A stretch of 64,000 nucleotides of DNA from Candidatus Melainabacteria bacterium (GTDB taxonomy: Bacteria > Cyanobacteriota > Vampirovibrionia > Obscuribacterales > Obscuribacteraceae). The position numbers were made by a program, and so were the translations under genes. The notes beneath the pieces were generated by a model that had not been told where the DNA came from, ran no database searches, and saw only the letters and a list, made by a program, of their open reading frames with translations. The stretch lies in the NCBI GenBank assembly GCA_003151275.1, contig PLXC01000035.1, positions 137,481 through 201,480 on the forward strand, written 5' to 3'. Shown piece after piece: positions 36,361 through 44,488 of the stretch (position 1 is the first letter of the stretch; the number at the start of each line of letters is the position of its first letter).

Positions 36361-36411
36361 ATGCGAGCCTCTCAGCATCCCTTGTCTAGTGCAATCGCTG
36401 TAAAAGCCTAG
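36355..36411 (+). pseudogene. Second copy of the sulP 3' end (19 codons)
   Basis: 36355-36411 aligns without gaps to 34282-34338, the last 19 codons of sulP including the stop: 49 of 57 bases agree. Translation gives QHMRASQHPLSSAIAVKA against QHKRASQHPLSSAIAVKA. Of eight differences six are synonymous, one is a stop-to-stop change and one gives Lys to Met. Upstream of 36355 the similarity ends abruptly inside the start of the Sel1 gene. It is either the remnant of a deleted sulP paralogue or the far end of an inserted block carrying the HEPN-MNT and Sel1 genes. Confidence 0.75.
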
Positions 36412-36418
36412 GTCGCGG

Positions 36419-37264
36419 CTAACTGTCTGGCATTCCGCCGGGCATTGAATCTTCAACAACAATTGCTTGCTTGTTTGCCATGATACCAAATATGGTGTAG
36501 CCCATGGCGGCAAAAAAGCCGATCAATGGCCAAATTGGACTTTGAGGCACTGGCAAAAGTTTAACCACGGTGTCAAGAAAAACAGCAGGGGTGAATGCCA
36601 CCGAGGCAACTCTGACTGCTTCGCCATAGGTCAGCTTAATGTTGGACCCGCCGGCAACGGCCATCCCGATAGCACCCAGAATCAGGACTAGAATGCCACA
36701 GACAATGAAGCTAAGAGGTCCAAAAACCAAAAAGACGATAATAGGCACCCAGATTTTGACCGTCTCAGCAATCTGCATATAACTGTCTCGGTTATATAGA
36801 ACTTCTCCGAATTGCTTCAATTCAATTTGCTGAGCCTTGCCGTCTTTACTCTGGATAAGAAAATTATGTTTCGTTATGAGGAATGGAACCTCCTCATGAC
36901 CTTTGACATCATCCGTGGTGGCATCGAAGACAGCGATCGGAAGTTCCAGATTCTGCTTTCTAAGATTTGGATCCATTGTGTCATTTGAATTAAGCGATAA
37001 AACATAGGGCGAAGGCTTGTCTATTTTCAACTCGCCGTCGTGAATCGTGACCGCAGGCAGTTTGTCTAGGATCTTTTTGACGGGTCCGTTTATAGCGTCA
37101 TTCATCACCATGTACACTTTGAGAGAAATTAGAAACCACGAGCTCATTATCAACAGAAACAAATATAGAAAAGCGATGCCTTTCCAACCGTGGACAACAT
37201 CTCTATATAAATCCTTCGAAAAAAAGGACATGTATAAAGCGTGCAAACCAGAGTATTTCTTCAT
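36419..37264 (-). CDS. DUF1189-like membrane protein
   Basis: 281 residues. Pattern of the DUF1189 family: an amphipathic N-terminus (FFSKDLYRDVVHGWKGIAFL), a membrane helix at ~28-50, an extracytoplasmic domain of ~120 residues beginning LPAVTIHDGELKID, then about three membrane helices (~170-200, 215-235, 245-262). Function is unknown. It ends 7 bp from the sulP-end fragment and is followed upstream by the IS200/IS605 remnant. The start at 37264 has no strong ribosome-binding site. Confidence 0.7.
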   Translation of the reverse strand: MKKYSGLHALYMSFFSKDLYRDVVHGWKGIAFLYLFLLIMSSWFLISLKVYMVMNDAINGPVKKILDKLPAVTIHDGELKIDKPSPYVLSLNSNDTMDPNLRKQNLELPIAVFDATTDDVKGHEEVPFLITKHNFLIQSKDGKAQQIELKQFGEVLYNRDSYMQIAETVKIWVPIIVFLVFGPLSFIVCGILVLILGAIGMAVAGGSNIKLTYGEAVRVASVAFTPAVFLDTVVKLLPVPQSPIWPLIGFFAAMGYTIFGIMANKQAIVVEDSMPGGMPDS

Positions 37265-37307
37265 AAAATTGCCTGCTCTCTAGCGATGAAAAATGGACAT
37301 CCCAATC

Positions 37308-37648
37308 CTACCTGTTTTCCAAGGGAATTGGTTGATCATTCGAATTGACGTCCTCCCCTTCCTGAAGGAAGAGGATTCCGGCTAAGCGGTTGAAACCGCT
37401 GACACGGAGGGTTCCTGTTTCGACGAGGCTGCCAGAATTGCTTCTGGTCTTATTGCCTCTCCACAAGCTTCTTCGGACGCGCCCCGCCCTAGAGTATTGG
37501 CTTGGTTTTAGCCAATACCATACATATGTATAGCACACTGTAAGCAAGAAAGCAATACTCAGTTCAGTAGTCTGCTATTACCAGCCGACTCCGCCGGCGG
37601 TGCGATCCTTCCTCGTCCTAAACGGCGAGGCTTGCCGCACCATTTCGG
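37308..37648 (-). mobile_element. IS200/IS605-type remnant (TnpB 3' end / omega-RNA-like region plus terminal hairpin)
   Basis: Read on the minus strand, the region begins with a hairpin carrying a bulged T (37611-37630, CCTCG-T-CC/GGCGAGG), passes a second hairpin (ATTGGCT/AGCCAAT near 37500-37520), and ends with AGCGGTT-GA-AACCGCT (37385-37400) and a CTTCCT-GA-AGGAAG stem (37356-37369) next to GGGGAGGACGT. The last two hairpins and the frame fragment LWRGNKTRS-SLVETGTLRVS resemble the conserved 3' end of IS605-family tnpB genes and their guide RNA. The transposase core is missing. Identification is from memory of such ends and needs a search. Confidence 0.55.
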
Positions 37649-38230
37649 TCAAGAGAGGGTGTCGTACCAGTTGTCATTCGTCAAAGATGTAAGGACATGG
37701 TCTTCCCAGGCGCCATTGATATACAAATAGTTGCGTGCAAATCCCTCGGCTGTGAAGCCAAGCTTTTTTAAGACCTTGCCACTCCTGACATTATGGGGCA
37801 TGTAGTTTGCCATAACTCGGTGTAAGTTCATGACCTCAAATGAGTGCTTAATTGCATACTTCAACGCTTCTTCCATATAACCGAAACCCTGTTTGTCTTC
37901 AGCGAGGCTGTAGCCGATGTTGCAGTATTGAGCAACACGCCGAACAATGTTGTTGAAATTGACAATTCCGATAATCGTATTTGTTTGTTTCTCAAAAACA
38001 AAAAGTTTCAATGATTGGTCGGTGCGAAATTCTTCCAGATTAACTTCCAGCTGCAAATGCCACCGATCCAGATCGAAAAAATCTTTTGTCCACTTTGGCC
38101 CAGTTTTTTCCAGGTGCTCTTTATTGTCTCGGTAGAATGCAACTGCGAGTTCAGCCTCACGCGGCTCAAGCATCCGTAAGACAAGCCGTGGTGTCTCGAT
38201 AATCGGAGTGCTGGTGATTGTGTTGTCCAA
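37649..38230 (-). CDS. GNAT N-acetyltransferase, RimJ/RimL-like
   Basis: 193 residues, full-length for the family. RimJ-type pattern: ETPRLVLRMLEPREAE at the start, an IGIVNFNNIVRR strand, the acetyl-CoA region NIGYSLAEDKQGFGYMEEAL (variant of Q/R-x-x-G-x-G/A) and HRVMANYMPHNVRSGKVLKK near residues 140-160. Members acetylate ribosomal-protein N-termini or small amines. No neighbour suggests a substrate. Its stop lies at the edge of the IS200/IS605 remnant. Confidence 0.9.
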   Translation of the reverse strand: MDNTITSTPIIETPRLVLRMLEPREAELAVAFYRDNKEHLEKTGPKWTKDFFDLDRWHLQLEVNLEEFRTDQSLKLFVFEKQTNTIIGIVNFNNIVRRVAQYCNIGYSLAEDKQGFGYMEEALKYAIKHSFEVMNLHRVMANYMPHNVRSGKVLKKLGFTAEGFARNYLYINGAWEDHVLTSLTNDNWYDTLS

Positions 38231-38358
38231 GGACGACTATCCTTTTTCTGGATCAAGAATCATAGCATTTGCCATGCTCGAGTGAAATGACGCGGGCAAA
38301 ATGTGTCAGGTCGAGAAAATGACATCAAGAGCGCTAATGTTGTCTGTCGATAATACAA

Positions 38359-38384
38359 GAAGAGGCACCATTTCTGGTGCCCCT
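38359..38384 (-). terminator. Stem-loop terminator downstream of the EF-hand-like gene
   Basis: GGCACCA-TTTC-TGGTGCC is a perfect 7-bp stem (38364-38381), extended by AAG/CTT after one mismatch. It starts about 25 bp past the stop of the gene at 38407 and is followed on the minus strand by CTTGTATT, a weakly T-rich run. Confidence 0.55.
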
Positions 38385-38406
38385 TCTATCCTGATGCCCC
38401 TCAGGT

Positions 38407-39342
38407 TTACATAACCGAACTACCACCACCGCCTGCAGTGCTCGGAGCACTTGTTGTGCTTACGCTGCTGGCAGCTTGGCGGCGCGTATCATCTTCTTTG
38501 CGAATGTTATTGTAGTTTGTGACGAACTCATCATCTGACTTGCCCGAAGGAACGCCGGCGGCGTGACCGATATCATCTCTAGTGAAGCTGCCATTCAAGT
38601 TCACATACACACCAAGATTGTTCCGGCCATGGATCAAATCGTCCACGAATTTCGCGTTGTCTGCGCTGTAAGGGCTACCGGCGGGACCTGCATTCTTGCC
38701 ATTGTCAGTGATCGCATTATACGAATTCATGAAACTCTGCAGATCATTTTTACTGATCTTACCGTCGGTGCCACCGCCATTTTGAGCATCCAAAACTTTA
38801 AACAAGGAAGGAGTGCCCTGGAAGAGAGGTGCTAGACCATCGCGAGCTTCAAGTTCGTTAGCGGCTTGAACGTTGTCTTTGCCTTGTTTGTCCAAGTACT
38901 TATTCAAATTTGAATCATTATAAGTATCGCTGCCAGTAGACTTTTTGAAGCTGTTCTTATCCTCTAATGCCTTACCGAATGTTCCGGCTAAGATATCATC
39001 TGCATTCTGTGGATTTCGTCCATCTGATTCAGCGGCTTTGAGACTCAAACCGGAAAGAGTGTGGTTAGAATCAGAATAACTATTTAAACCATCATCCTTT
39101 GCCCAAGCTACTGCCAAATCAGGCAGGACGCCACTTTTCACGAAAGATTCGTTGGCTTGATCCACAAATTTCTTGGTGTCATCTGTCGAATGGCTTTGCG
39201 AGTAAGTGTAAACATCACTGTGAAATGCCTGATAAGCCTTTTCCGCACCACCGTCTTTCGATTTGTCGATCACTCCGATCTTAGTTGCTTCGGAGACACC
39301 ATCAGGTGCGGGAGCGCCGGCAGGAACTGTTGAATTTACCAT
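38407..39342 (-). CDS. Hypothetical EF-hand-like acidic protein
   Basis: 311 residues, rich in Asp, Asn, Ser and Lys, with no signal peptide or membrane helix. One EF-hand-like loop is visible near residue 185: KVLDAQNGGGTDGKISKNDL (D at position 1, G at 6, I at 8, polar at 12), and a weaker one near YVNLNGSFTRDDI. The C-terminus is Ser/Thr/Gly-rich. ATG 39342 has a strong AAGGAG 8 nt upstream, and a stem-loop follows the stop, so this is a well-expressed single gene. Calcium binding is inference; I know no named family. Confidence 0.7.
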   Translation of the reverse strand: MVNSTVPAGAPAPDGVSEATKIGVIDKSKDGGAEKAYQAFHSDVYTYSQSHSTDDTKKFVDQANESFVKSGVLPDLAVAWAKDDGLNSYSDSNHTLSGLSLKAAESDGRNPQNADDILAGTFGKALEDKNSFKKSTGSDTYNDSNLNKYLDKQGKDNVQAANELEARDGLAPLFQGTPSLFKVLDAQNGGGTDGKISKNDLQSFMNSYNAITDNGKNAGPAGSPYSADNAKFVDDLIHGRNNLGVYVNLNGSFTRDDIGHAAGVPSGKSDDEFVTNYNNIRKEDDTRRQAASSVSTTSAPSTAGGGGSSVM

Positions 39343-39638
39343 GGTAATCTCTCCTTAGAGCGAAGAAAAATCTCCAGATACTCTGGATATGTTCTTCAGC
39401 GGGGCGGGGTCTTTTCTTGCTCTTAGCTTAAGTTGAGGGTCGTGAACAATTCATCGATATCTTGTGAAGTTTTTGTGGTGTGCGACAAATTCGCGATAAA
39501 ATCCTACAAAAGCAGCTAACTGCGCCACAAGGCTCAACAGCAAGCTGCTATGTGGCTCCAACGCAACGACTGCGCAGGGGTGCTGTCCGCCTAGACTAAG
39601 AGCTGCACAGAAAACAGAGCCGACACTACAGGTAAATC

Positions 39639-40235
39639 ATGACAAACATCATCACCAAGCGCGCCGTAATCGTTGTCGACATTCAAAATGACTATTTCCC
39701 TGGTGGCAAGTGGACTCTGCACGGCATTGAAGCAGCAACTGACAATGCAGCCCGGCTAATTGCTGCAGCGCGAGCGCAAGGTGATCTGGTCGTCCACATA
39801 CGGCATGAATTTCCGACAAACGACGCTCCCTTTTTCATCCCAGGGTCTGAGGGGTCACAAATTCATCCAAAGGTACAGAGTGTCGGCAACGAACCTGTTG
39901 TACTCAAGCATCAAATTAATGCGTTCCGCGAGACAGACTTGAAAGAAATACTCGATCGCAATGGCATCGAAGAAGTCGTGATCTGCGGTGCCATGAGTCA
40001 TATGTGTGTTGATGCGGTGACACGAGCGGCCAACGATTATGGTTACAAGGTCACTGTATTGCACGACGCATGCGCTTCGCGCGACGTGGAAATCAACAAC
40101 ATCAGCGTGCCAGCGGTGCAGGTGCACGCGGCATTCATGGCAGCGCTCGGCTTCGGTTACGCAACGATGTGTTCGACCGACGAATATCTAAGCACCATCA
40201 ATGAATCAAAAACGGCTAAGGCATTATCGTCCTAA
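39639..40235 (+). CDS. Isochorismatase-family cysteine hydrolase
   Basis: 198 residues, normal for the family. The catalytic triad is visible: Asp in VIVVDIQNDYFPGGKW, Lys in VVLKHQINAF and Cys in CGAMSHMCVDAVTRAA, with the cis-peptide motif before it. Family members hydrolyse isochorismate, nicotinamide, ureidoacrylate or carbamoyl compounds; the substrate is not obvious. Start ATG 39639 has AGGT 6 nt upstream. It is preceded by ~300 bp of non-coding DNA and followed by an unrelated small secreted protein. Confidence 0.9.
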   Translation: MTNIITKRAVIVVDIQNDYFPGGKWTLHGIEAATDNAARLIAAARAQGDLVVHIRHEFPTNDAPFFIPGSEGSQIHPKVQSVGNEPVVLKHQINAFRETDLKEILDRNGIEEVVICGAMSHMCVDAVTRAANDYGYKVTVLHDACASRDVEINNISVPAVQVHAAFMAALGFGYATMCSTDEYLSTINESKTAKALSS

Positions 40236-40316
40236 CTGCTCGATAGGCAAACCAAACTCAAAAGCAACGCGTTCTAGACTGCAACCACGCCACGGCGTAT
40301 GCTGAAGGAACGATAG

Positions 40317-40523
40317 GTGGCTATGAAACATTGGTTGTCTTTGATTATTGTATGTTCGCCGTGGGCAATGCCGGTGCTTGCCCAGCAAGCGTTGCCGACT
40401 TCGCTCAGTCAACTGCCGTCGAATTTGTACGACGCGCTTCCACCGGCAGATCCACGATACTACCCTAATCAAAAACCAGATCGCTCACTTCCCATGAGTT
40501 TCGATGACTGCTTCGTTCAATGA
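40317..40523 (+). CDS. Small secreted protein, unknown
   Basis: 68 residues starting at GTG 40317, which has AAGGA at 7 nt; ATG two codons later is also possible. A clear signal peptide (KHWLSLIIVCSPWAMPVLAQ, cut after V-L-A) leaves a mature peptide of about 45 residues rich in Pro, Ser, Leu and Tyr with one Cys near the end. No family recognised. The gene stands alone between the isochorismatase-like gene and the CAP-domain gene, on the same strand. Confidence 0.55.
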   Translation: MAMKHWLSLIIVCSPWAMPVLAQQALPTSLSQLPSNLYDALPPADPRYYPNQKPDRSLPMSFDDCFVQ

Positions 40524-40624
40524 CTTGGTGAGTAAACATCTGTCCGCCGCTTCAGATTCGATGATCCATCAATCTATGATAATCTACGTTCACAATTTAG
40601 ACTCGCAACTGTTTTTCGGAGCAC

Positions 40625-41641
40625 ATGAATCAATTGAATGGCGATGAGATAAAGTGGCTAGTGAATGTCGGTTCAGTGCTTGGAATCATGTGTTTGATGA
40701 TGCCGGCTTTTGGTGCTCTCGAACATCTGCCTGATGAACAAGCAATGCCTTCAGAGCAGCGAGAAATTCTTGGGCAGGATGCTGCTAAGCAATACATGCT
40801 CAAATTGATCAATAAAGATCGAGCCTCAGTGGGAGCTGGTCCAGTAGTGTTGGACGAGGTTGCATCCAAAGCGGGTCAGGTGCACAGTGATGAGATGGCC
40901 ATGAACGGATACATGAGCCATTGGACAATGGACGGACATAAGCCAGATCAGCGATATAACGAGAGCGGCGGCAAGGACGCCGTTATGGAAAACGTATATG
41001 GCAGTATGGAAGGCAGCGCCTCTGATGATGCCAAAGAAGCGAACAAGTTGCCGCTGCATCCGGCGCAAGTATTTCATCGATACGAACTGGACAATATTGA
41101 GTCCAGTTTTTTTAATGAGAAACCGCCGAATGACGGACACCGAGTAAACATAATCGATCCGCTTCACACATCCGTGGGCATCGGACTGAGCTTCGCATCA
41201 GCAGTTGGTATGGGTGTGCGCACTGCATGCACTCAAGAGTTCACAAATCATTATGGCGAATATGATGACATTCCTGCGCAGATCAAATTAGGCGATAAAT
41301 TCTCTCTGACAGGCAAATTGGCAAAAGGCGTGGATTTGAAAAGCATAGACTTGCGTTGGGAGGCAACGCCAAAGCCGATGGCGGTGGCAGAGTTGAATAA
41401 AACTTCTGGGTACAGCATGCCAGACAAAATCATTACTTCTTACTTTGCGGATCCGAGTCAAACTAATGATCCGATCAACGTCAAAAAAGTTGACGAACAG
41501 GAAGTGTATTCTCTCGATATCGCAACAGACAAAGACTGGCAGCCGGGGCTCTATTACATCACTACATGGGCAGGCGTCAATAAGGGATCGGATGAAGCGG
41601 TGATATCTTGTCGAACAATTCAATTGGTGCTGAAGGACTAG
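40625..41641 (+). CDS. Exported CAP (SCP/PR-1) domain protein
   Basis: 338 residues. Residues ~12-33 form a hydrophobic signal or anchor, and the CAP domain follows at ~55-205: LKLINKDRASVGAGPVVLDE, AGQVHSDEMAMNGYMSHW (the His/Glu signature) and a NVYG segment, then HRVNIIDP (second conserved His). The C-terminal ~110 residues are a beta-rich domain (GDKFSLTGKLAKGVDL and onward) of unknown type. CAP proteins are secreted and may bind lipids or act on the cell wall. ATG 40625 has GGAG 3 nt upstream, a rather short spacing. Confidence 0.82.
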   Translation: MNQLNGDEIKWLVNVGSVLGIMCLMMPAFGALEHLPDEQAMPSEQREILGQDAAKQYMLKLINKDRASVGAGPVVLDEVASKAGQVHSDEMAMNGYMSHWTMDGHKPDQRYNESGGKDAVMENVYGSMEGSASDDAKEANKLPLHPAQVFHRYELDNIESSFFNEKPPNDGHRVNIIDPLHTSVGIGLSFASAVGMGVRTACTQEFTNHYGEYDDIPAQIKLGDKFSLTGKLAKGVDLKSIDLRWEATPKPMAVAELNKTSGYSMPDKIITSYFADPSQTNDPINVKKVDEQEVYSLDIATDKDWQPGLYYITTWAGVNKGSDEAVISCRTIQLVLKD

Positions 41642-41692
41642 ACTTTTGGATTGCGTGCGATACTATTTAATTTTGTTGCTGCAGTGGTACTA

Positions 41693-42439
41693 CTATTCTT
41701 CGCTAGCCTTTTCCGTTTTAGTTATCGTTAACCGAAGCTCTTTTATCTTATCCAAATAATTGTCTCCTAAAATCTCATGATTAAGAGGGACAATCAGAAG
41801 CACATCTCTCATGCTTCTATTTTCCAGGGTCGAAAGTAAAAGATGATATTCCGCTCCTACTGCTGCGATCTTCCTTTCATGATTCAACTTCCCATAAAGG
41901 TTGTCTATAATCCACTGTCTCACCGATTGGAAATTTTTTCCTTGCGAGTAGACCTCAACGCTTTCTCGTTGAGTACCCGTGCGATAAAGTTGGATATATT
42001 TGCACGCAAAGACCACACCCGGACCAAAGAAAATATCATTAGCATCTGGTGTCGGGAATATGACTGGGTCTGCAGTGCGAACAGTTGGCTCTTTCGCGAA
42101 ATCAGGAGTGGTGCATGAACTGAATACAGTCAGAAAGAATAGGATTATTGCATTTCGCTTATAAAACGTCCTATGAGCAGTGTTCCAGCACCGGAAGCCG
42201 GGTCGAAGTTTAGCATGAACGACGCTTACCTTAAGGTCCTCCTGAATACGTATTGGGTAACTTTGTCCAGAAGGATCCCTCATAGTGCGTCGAGCTTCTG
42301 ATGACGCCTGATCAACGACTCTGTTTTGGGTCCACAGAGGGACTAATACATCTTCCTCGCTGCCGGTGTTTTTCCAAGTGCTCGCTTCATTTGTACTCCA
42401 CGCTACGGTCAGCATGAACCAAATACGATACCAACACAA
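41693..42439 (-). CDS. Putative lipoprotein with unclear start
   Basis: The open frame has 248 codons, but a lipoprotein signal (KRNAIILFFLTVFSSC, lipobox Cys near residue 109) lies inside it, so only residues from about 91 on are probably made. No ATG, GTG or TTG sits at the expected place; an ACG is found four codons before the KRN segment where an ATG would be ideal. The mature part (~140 residues) has FFGPGVVFACKYIQLYR and an alpha/beta character, with no family recognised. It could be a damaged gene or use a more distant start (ATG at codon 53). Confidence 0.45.
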   Translation of the reverse strand: MCWYRIWFMLTVAWSTNEASTWKNTGSEEDVLVPLWTQNRVVDQASSEARRTMRDPSGQSYPIRIQEDLKVSVVHAKLRPGFRCWNTAHRTFYKRNAIILFFLTVFSSCTTPDFAKEPTVRTADPVIFPTPDANDIFFGPGVVFACKYIQLYRTGTQRESVEVYSQGKNFQSVRQWIIDNLYGKLNHERKIAAVGAEYHLLLSTLENRSMRDVLLIVPLNHEILGDNYLDKIKELRLTITKTEKASEE

Positions 42440-42669
42440 GTCGTTCCAAAGTCCACGCGGTGTATATGCATTGCGATCTGGTTGGGATATACTACTGCTC
42501 GAATTCTACGCTAAACATAGAATCGAAACTGTCTCACACATCATAGACGCAGAGGGCCTTGTCCAGACCAGAACTATCGTTGTGTCTAACTGGACTATTG
42601 AACACAAATGAAATAATCGACAATTATATTAGGATTTAGTTTCTCGCACTGAGATGGGATGGTGAAAGC

Positions 42670-43128
42670 ATGAGTAAATCTAAGAGCGATTTTTTGGCGG
42701 ATCTTTCGCAGTCTTCTCGAAGCGACTGCGGAAGAGTCAATTTCAATCGTCAACTTTTTCCGCAAAAGGTCTTTTCGGCAATTTGGGATCTTGAATCTGA
42801 AGTAAACAATGGGGGATTTTGCCAATACTTTGTAAACAACTCTTCGGAAACAGCACATTTCATTCTCGAAGCGTTAAAAAGCGTTGGGGCTCCACGCATG
42901 GTTGCCATTTGCAGCAAGGCTTTTGATGCTGCCTTTCCAAATGGGCTCCCTTCTTCCCCTAACGAAATTCAAGTCGCCGCTAAGTCTGGATTTTCGAAAG
43001 AGGTAAAAGATAAACTGCAAATTCTTGATCTTGAATTTTTCCAGTACCCAGATGATTTGGTAGAGTTAGTCTTTGAATTTGTGAAGCAACACCCTTCCGA
43101 ATTCGGTGATGTGCCAAATTTTAGTTAG
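42670..43128 (+). CDS. DUF4375 (DMP19-like) protein
   Basis: 152 residues. The core motif LESEVNNGGFCQYFVNNSSE (residues ~42-61) followed by a helix with ALKSVGAPRM is the hallmark of DUF4375/DMP19 family proteins, cytosolic proteins of unknown role. The end of the protein (FEFVKQHPSEFG) also fits. Start ATG 42670 has a purine-rich GGTGAAAG before it. It stands alone, with a palindromic repeat 140 bp after its stop. Confidence 0.75.
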   Translation: MSKSKSDFLADLSQSSRSDCGRVNFNRQLFPQKVFSAIWDLESEVNNGGFCQYFVNNSSETAHFILEALKSVGAPRMVAICSKAFDAAFPNGLPSSPNEIQVAAKSGFSKEVKDKLQILDLEFFQYPDDLVELVFEFVKQHPSEFGDVPNFS

Positions 43129-43271
43129 AAACGCGTGTCAAAATCCGCTTTTAGCTGGCTTTGTCGGAAAATATTTAATCGGCAATTTATCATGGACGTC
43201 TTGAAGAATTGTCATACGTTAGCGAAGTATCTGACGAAGGTGGAACCGAAGCGTGTAATCAACCGTTTATA

Positions 43272-43295
43272 GGCGGGTAAAATACCCGCGCTCCA
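43272..43295 (+). repeat. REP-like palindromic element
   Basis: GCGGGTA-AAA-TACCCGC (43273-43289), a perfect 7-bp stem, followed by GCTCCAGTTC. Same arrangement as at 24052 and 45975 but with G-C pairs exchanged in a complementary way. It lies between the DUF4375 gene and the end of the NurA gene. Confidence 0.75.
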
Positions 43296-43297
43296 GT

Positions 43298-44488
43298 TCA
43301 CACGAATCCCAATCGTTTCTTCGATTGCTTCGGGCTCGTTTTCACTTGAGTTACACCCAAACTAAGCAGATGTCTTGTTATCAATTCGAAAAACTGATCG
43401 CGATCGTTGCCTTTGATCACGGCAAGGTGATGCGACTCGGCAAGCGATACGGGATATCCCATCCCCTTCTGACACTGGGAGAGGATCATCGTCAACGCTG
43501 CATTGAGTTGTCCCTTTTCAGCCAACATCCAGCGCGGGAATTCAAGGCGCGCAATCTCTTCTCCGACATTCAGATAAGTAAAGCAGACACGATGCTGACG
43601 CGGTAGCAGCTTGGACACGCTCGCTCCGGACAAAAAGGTAGCGCTGCGTTCATTGAGCTCAAGGTGCGGTTTAAACAATTGACGATCCGAAAGCGGCCAA
43701 ACTTTCGAGCAAGGGAAATCTTCTTCATTCAAATCGCCGCAGTGCTCTCTGCAATGACTCACTTCATAGGGGCATACAAGCACACGCAAACAGTTGACGA
43801 TATCAGCACCACGGCTGTGACTTAAATATCCGATTATCGGAATGGATTCATTCTGCAGGCTGGTGAGCGCATCAGACATGCGCTTAAGGTACGTATTTTG
43901 ATAGCCCTCAGGCAACTTTTCAACGCTCCACGGAATCAAAGAGCCATCACAAAGGGCGATGACAGGAAGTCCCCTTTCCTTAGCTTTGATAGAAGTACTT
44001 GCTAGAATCTCGAGTTCAAGAATGGTACGCTCGAGCGACACGTACAACTCATCGATGTGCAGCCGACGCCGATCGACCAGCGGATATAGATCCTCAGGTC
44101 GCGAATATAATTTCGGAACAGTTTCCAAAAGTGGTGGCAATTTGGCACCATACGTGATCAATGCCATGCCTACATTCAACAAATAACAAGTATGCACTTC
44201 GTGATGACTCGGCATAATCTGAGATCCATCAACCGCCACCACTGTGTAAGAATCACCGGCAATTTCTATGGTGTGTTTCACACCGACCGGCTCCAGTGGA
44301 GTTGCTACGGGCCATAGAACCCATTTGGCATTCTCGTCCAATCGCGTCACGAATTCCTCTGGAGCTCGCATGGCGCGATCTAACGCCGCCTGAGCGTTGG
44401 CAATAGTTTCTTGCAACGCTTCAGTATCCACGAAACTCTCGCGTCCGATCGAATCGATCTGCTGGACTACCTTGTTAAAATCCAGCAT
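43298..44488 (-). CDS. NurA domain protein (putative DNA end-processing nuclease)
   Basis: 396 residues. NurA core motifs are visible: VAVDGSQIMPSHHE near residue 83 (first metal-binding Asp), ALCDGSLIPW near 178 (second conserved Asp) and IIGYLSHSRGADIVN. NurA is a metal-dependent 5'-3' nuclease that in Archaea works with the HerA helicase at double-strand breaks; cyanobacteria have relatives. No herA is in the window. The start ATG overlaps by one base the stop of the gene upstream (TAATG), so it is made together with the degenerate GGDEF-pseudokinase. A Cys-rich patch near 238-258 could bind metal. Confidence 0.8.
   Translation of the reverse strand: MLDFNKVVQQIDSIGRESFVDTEALQETIANAQAALDRAMRAPEEFVTRLDENAKWVLWPVATPLEPVGVKHTIEIAGDSYTVVAVDGSQIMPSHHEVHTCYLLNVGMALITYGAKLPPLLETVPKLYSRPEDLYPLVDRRRLHIDELYVSLERTILELEILASTSIKAKERGLPVIALCDGSLIPWSVEKLPEGYQNTYLKRMSDALTSLQNESIPIIGYLSHSRGADIVNCLRVLVCPYEVSHCREHCGDLNEEDFPCSKVWPLSDRQLFKPHLELNERSATFLSGASVSKLLPRQHRVCFTYLNVGEEIARLEFPRWMLAEKGQLNAALTMILSQCQKGMGYPVSLAESHHLAVIKGNDRDQFFELITRHLLSLGVTQVKTSPKQSKKRLGFV

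Noticed and set aside
37308..37547. 79-codon gene
   Set aside because: It is the reading frame across the IS200/IS605 remnant hairpins; a stand-alone protein is unlikely.
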